From contig UQGG01000004.1 in assembly GCA_900540475.1 (NCBI GenBank), forward strand, positions 62,001-126,000: a DNA stretch of 64,000 nt, in the 5' to 3' direction. Each line of letters begins with the position of its first letter. Position 1 is the stretch's first letter. The position numbers and the translations under genes are program-made. Shown piece by piece: positions 63,088 to 64,000 of this stretch. The notes under the pieces were generated by a model. The model saw only the letters and a program-made list of their open reading frames with translations. It was not told the origin of the DNA and made no database searches. This DNA comes from an uncultured Robinsoniella sp. Its GTDB lineage: Bacteria; Bacillota; Clostridia; Lachnospirales; Lachnospiraceae.

Positions 63088-63939
63088 CTATTTTTCCAGG
63101 AAACGAAGCAGATCCTCATATTGTGCTTCCATCTGTTCATATCCATGCTGGTAGAAATCATTGAGTACCTTCTTGTCGTTCTCTACTCTGGAGACCGTTT
63201 TCCCCTGGGGACGCACAACAAATATCTTCCCTTCTTCCTCCCATTTTTCAACCTGAGCCAAAATCCGGTTATAGTGGTAAGGACGCAGGCAGACTGCGCG
63301 TACCAGTTGGGGATACTTCTTAAAATAAGCCGCGTAAAAATGCATGCTTCTCTTAGACATCGTTTTCCGGTAGCCTTTATTTCTGGTGAGAATTACCACG
63401 TTTTTCTTATTTCCAATCTGCAGTGAATGCACAATAGGAATAGAATCTGACAGACCGCCGTCCAGATAGGGCACACCGTCGATCTCTACCATGGGTGAAA
63501 CGATAGGAAGGCTGCTTGACGCTCTGCACAGCGTCATCAGCCTCGCTCCATCTTTCTTTTCCGTTAAATATTCCGCCTTGCCTGTGAGACAATTTGTTAC
63601 CACAATCTCACAAGTCATGTGAGAAGCAAAAAAGGTATCAAAATCAAACGGATGATACTCGGATGGATCTTTTTCAAACAAAAGTTCCATATTAAAAAGG
63701 CTTTTATTTTTCAAAAAGCCCTTGATACTGATTAATTTTTCCTGATCATTACTTCTTACGATACAATCTCTGGTGCGTCCAATCTGCTTTGATACATAGT
63801 CCACCGCATTGCAGGAACCTGCCGACACACCGATGACGTGGGGGATATAACAATCCTTCTCCATAAGATAATCCAATGCCCCCGAACTGAATACCCCTCT
63901 GACAGATCCCCCTTCTAATATAATTGCTGAATTCTTCAT
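63088..63939 (-). CDS. Patatin-like phospholipase family protein
   Basis: 283 residues. The oxyanion loop is EGGSVRGVFSSG (9-20), the nucleophile is Ser 39 in GVSAGS, and the catalytic Asp is 160 in LDGGLSDS, so the Ser-Asp dyad is complete. Probably a cytoplasmic lipid acyl hydrolase, of the YjjU type. GGAGGT before the ATG at 63939 sets the start; four upstream codons that contain the site are rejected. It ends 15 bp before the YqeG-type gene, so the two are likely co-transcribed. Confidence 0.93.
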   Translation of the reverse strand: MKNSAIILEGGSVRGVFSSGALDYLMEKDCYIPHVIGVSAGSCNAVDYVSKQIGRTRDCIVRSNDQEKLISIKGFLKNKSLFNMELLFEKDPSEYHPFDFDTFFASHMTCEIVVTNCLTGKAEYLTEKKDGARLMTLCRASSSLPIVSPMVEIDGVPYLDGGLSDSIPIVHSLQIGNKKNVVILTRNKGYRKTMSKRSMHFYAAYFKKYPQLVRAVCLRPYHYNRILAQVEKWEEEGKIFVVRPQGKTVSRVENDKKVLNDFYQHGYEQMEAQYEDLLRFLEK

Positions 63940-63955
63940 TTTTACCTCCATTTAC

Positions 63956-64000
63956 TCATCCGTACTCCCATTTTCCAGCCAGTACAACCTCCACTAGATC
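63956..64000 (-). CDS. C-terminal end of a gene cut by the window edge
   Basis: The frame at the right edge reads DLVEVVLAGKWEYG and then TGA, ending 16 bases before the patatin-like start, a normal operon spacing. Fourteen residues are too few to name a family, and a chance open frame cannot be excluded. Confidence 0.35.
   Translation of the reverse strand, partial: DLVEVVLAGKWEYG

Overview
This 64 kb window looks like chromosome of an anaerobic gut Firmicute of the family Lachnospiraceae, probably Blautia or a close relative. That placement is an inference from gene content: a pyrophosphate-type phosphofructokinase and pyruvate phosphate dikinase as near neighbours, a DUF5688 protein, many solute-binding lipoproteins, a D-psicose/tagatose 3-epimerase of the clostridial kind, NADP-type glutamate dehydrogenase, and secreted proteins built from FN3 and BIG2 modules. 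Base composition is moderate to low in GC, strong GGAGG ribosome sites are the rule, and almost every gene lies on the minus strand. No phage, insertion sequence, rRNA or CRISPR array was seen.

Layout. 1-4.4 kb: a heterodimeric ABC exporter (one subunit cut by the window edge) below an L-asparaginase whose mRNA leader is an array of 11-bp repeats. 4.7-13.4 kb: a sugar operon (ketose 3-epimerase, PfkB kinase, RbsABC-like importer, two dehydrogenases) with a divergent LacI regulator. 13.4-20.2 kb: a second sugar locus (AraC regulator, MalEFG-like importer, Gfo/Idh/MocA oxidoreductase, a dehydrogenase without zinc ligands). 20.4-24.5 kb: ppdK and PPi-dependent PFK. 24.6-29.4 kb: an RND pump with a very large coiled-coil insertion, followed by its likely TetR regulator. 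29.6-36 kb: the protein-quality block tig-clpP-clpX-lon-engB. 36-39.3 kb: DUF975, DJ-1, CYTH and two small XRE regulators. 39.3-46.5 kb: homocysteine methyltransferase, asnB, a sortase-type surface protein, gdhA. 46.8-56.8 kb: a secreted parallel beta-helix locus (two paralogues, a PrsA-like foldase and a divergent AraC). 56.8-64 kb: an SH3 membrane protein, tRNA-Arg(CCG), DUF5688, a secreted FN3 protein, efp, Xaa-Pro peptidase, a YqeG phosphatase and a patatin-like protein.

The window is mainly core metabolism and proteostasis with three accessory loci. The two sugar loci each pair an importer with redox or epimerase enzymes and a regulator, and would feed the PPi-linked glycolysis encoded beside them. 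The beta-helix locus reads as a regulated glycan-directed secretion unit. The least explained items are the 11-bp leader array before the asparaginase, an intergenic element shared by two distant sites (13.4 and 46.7 kb), the coiled-coil RND pump, and the beta-helix locus. All gene identities rest on motif recognition by eye; no database search was run.
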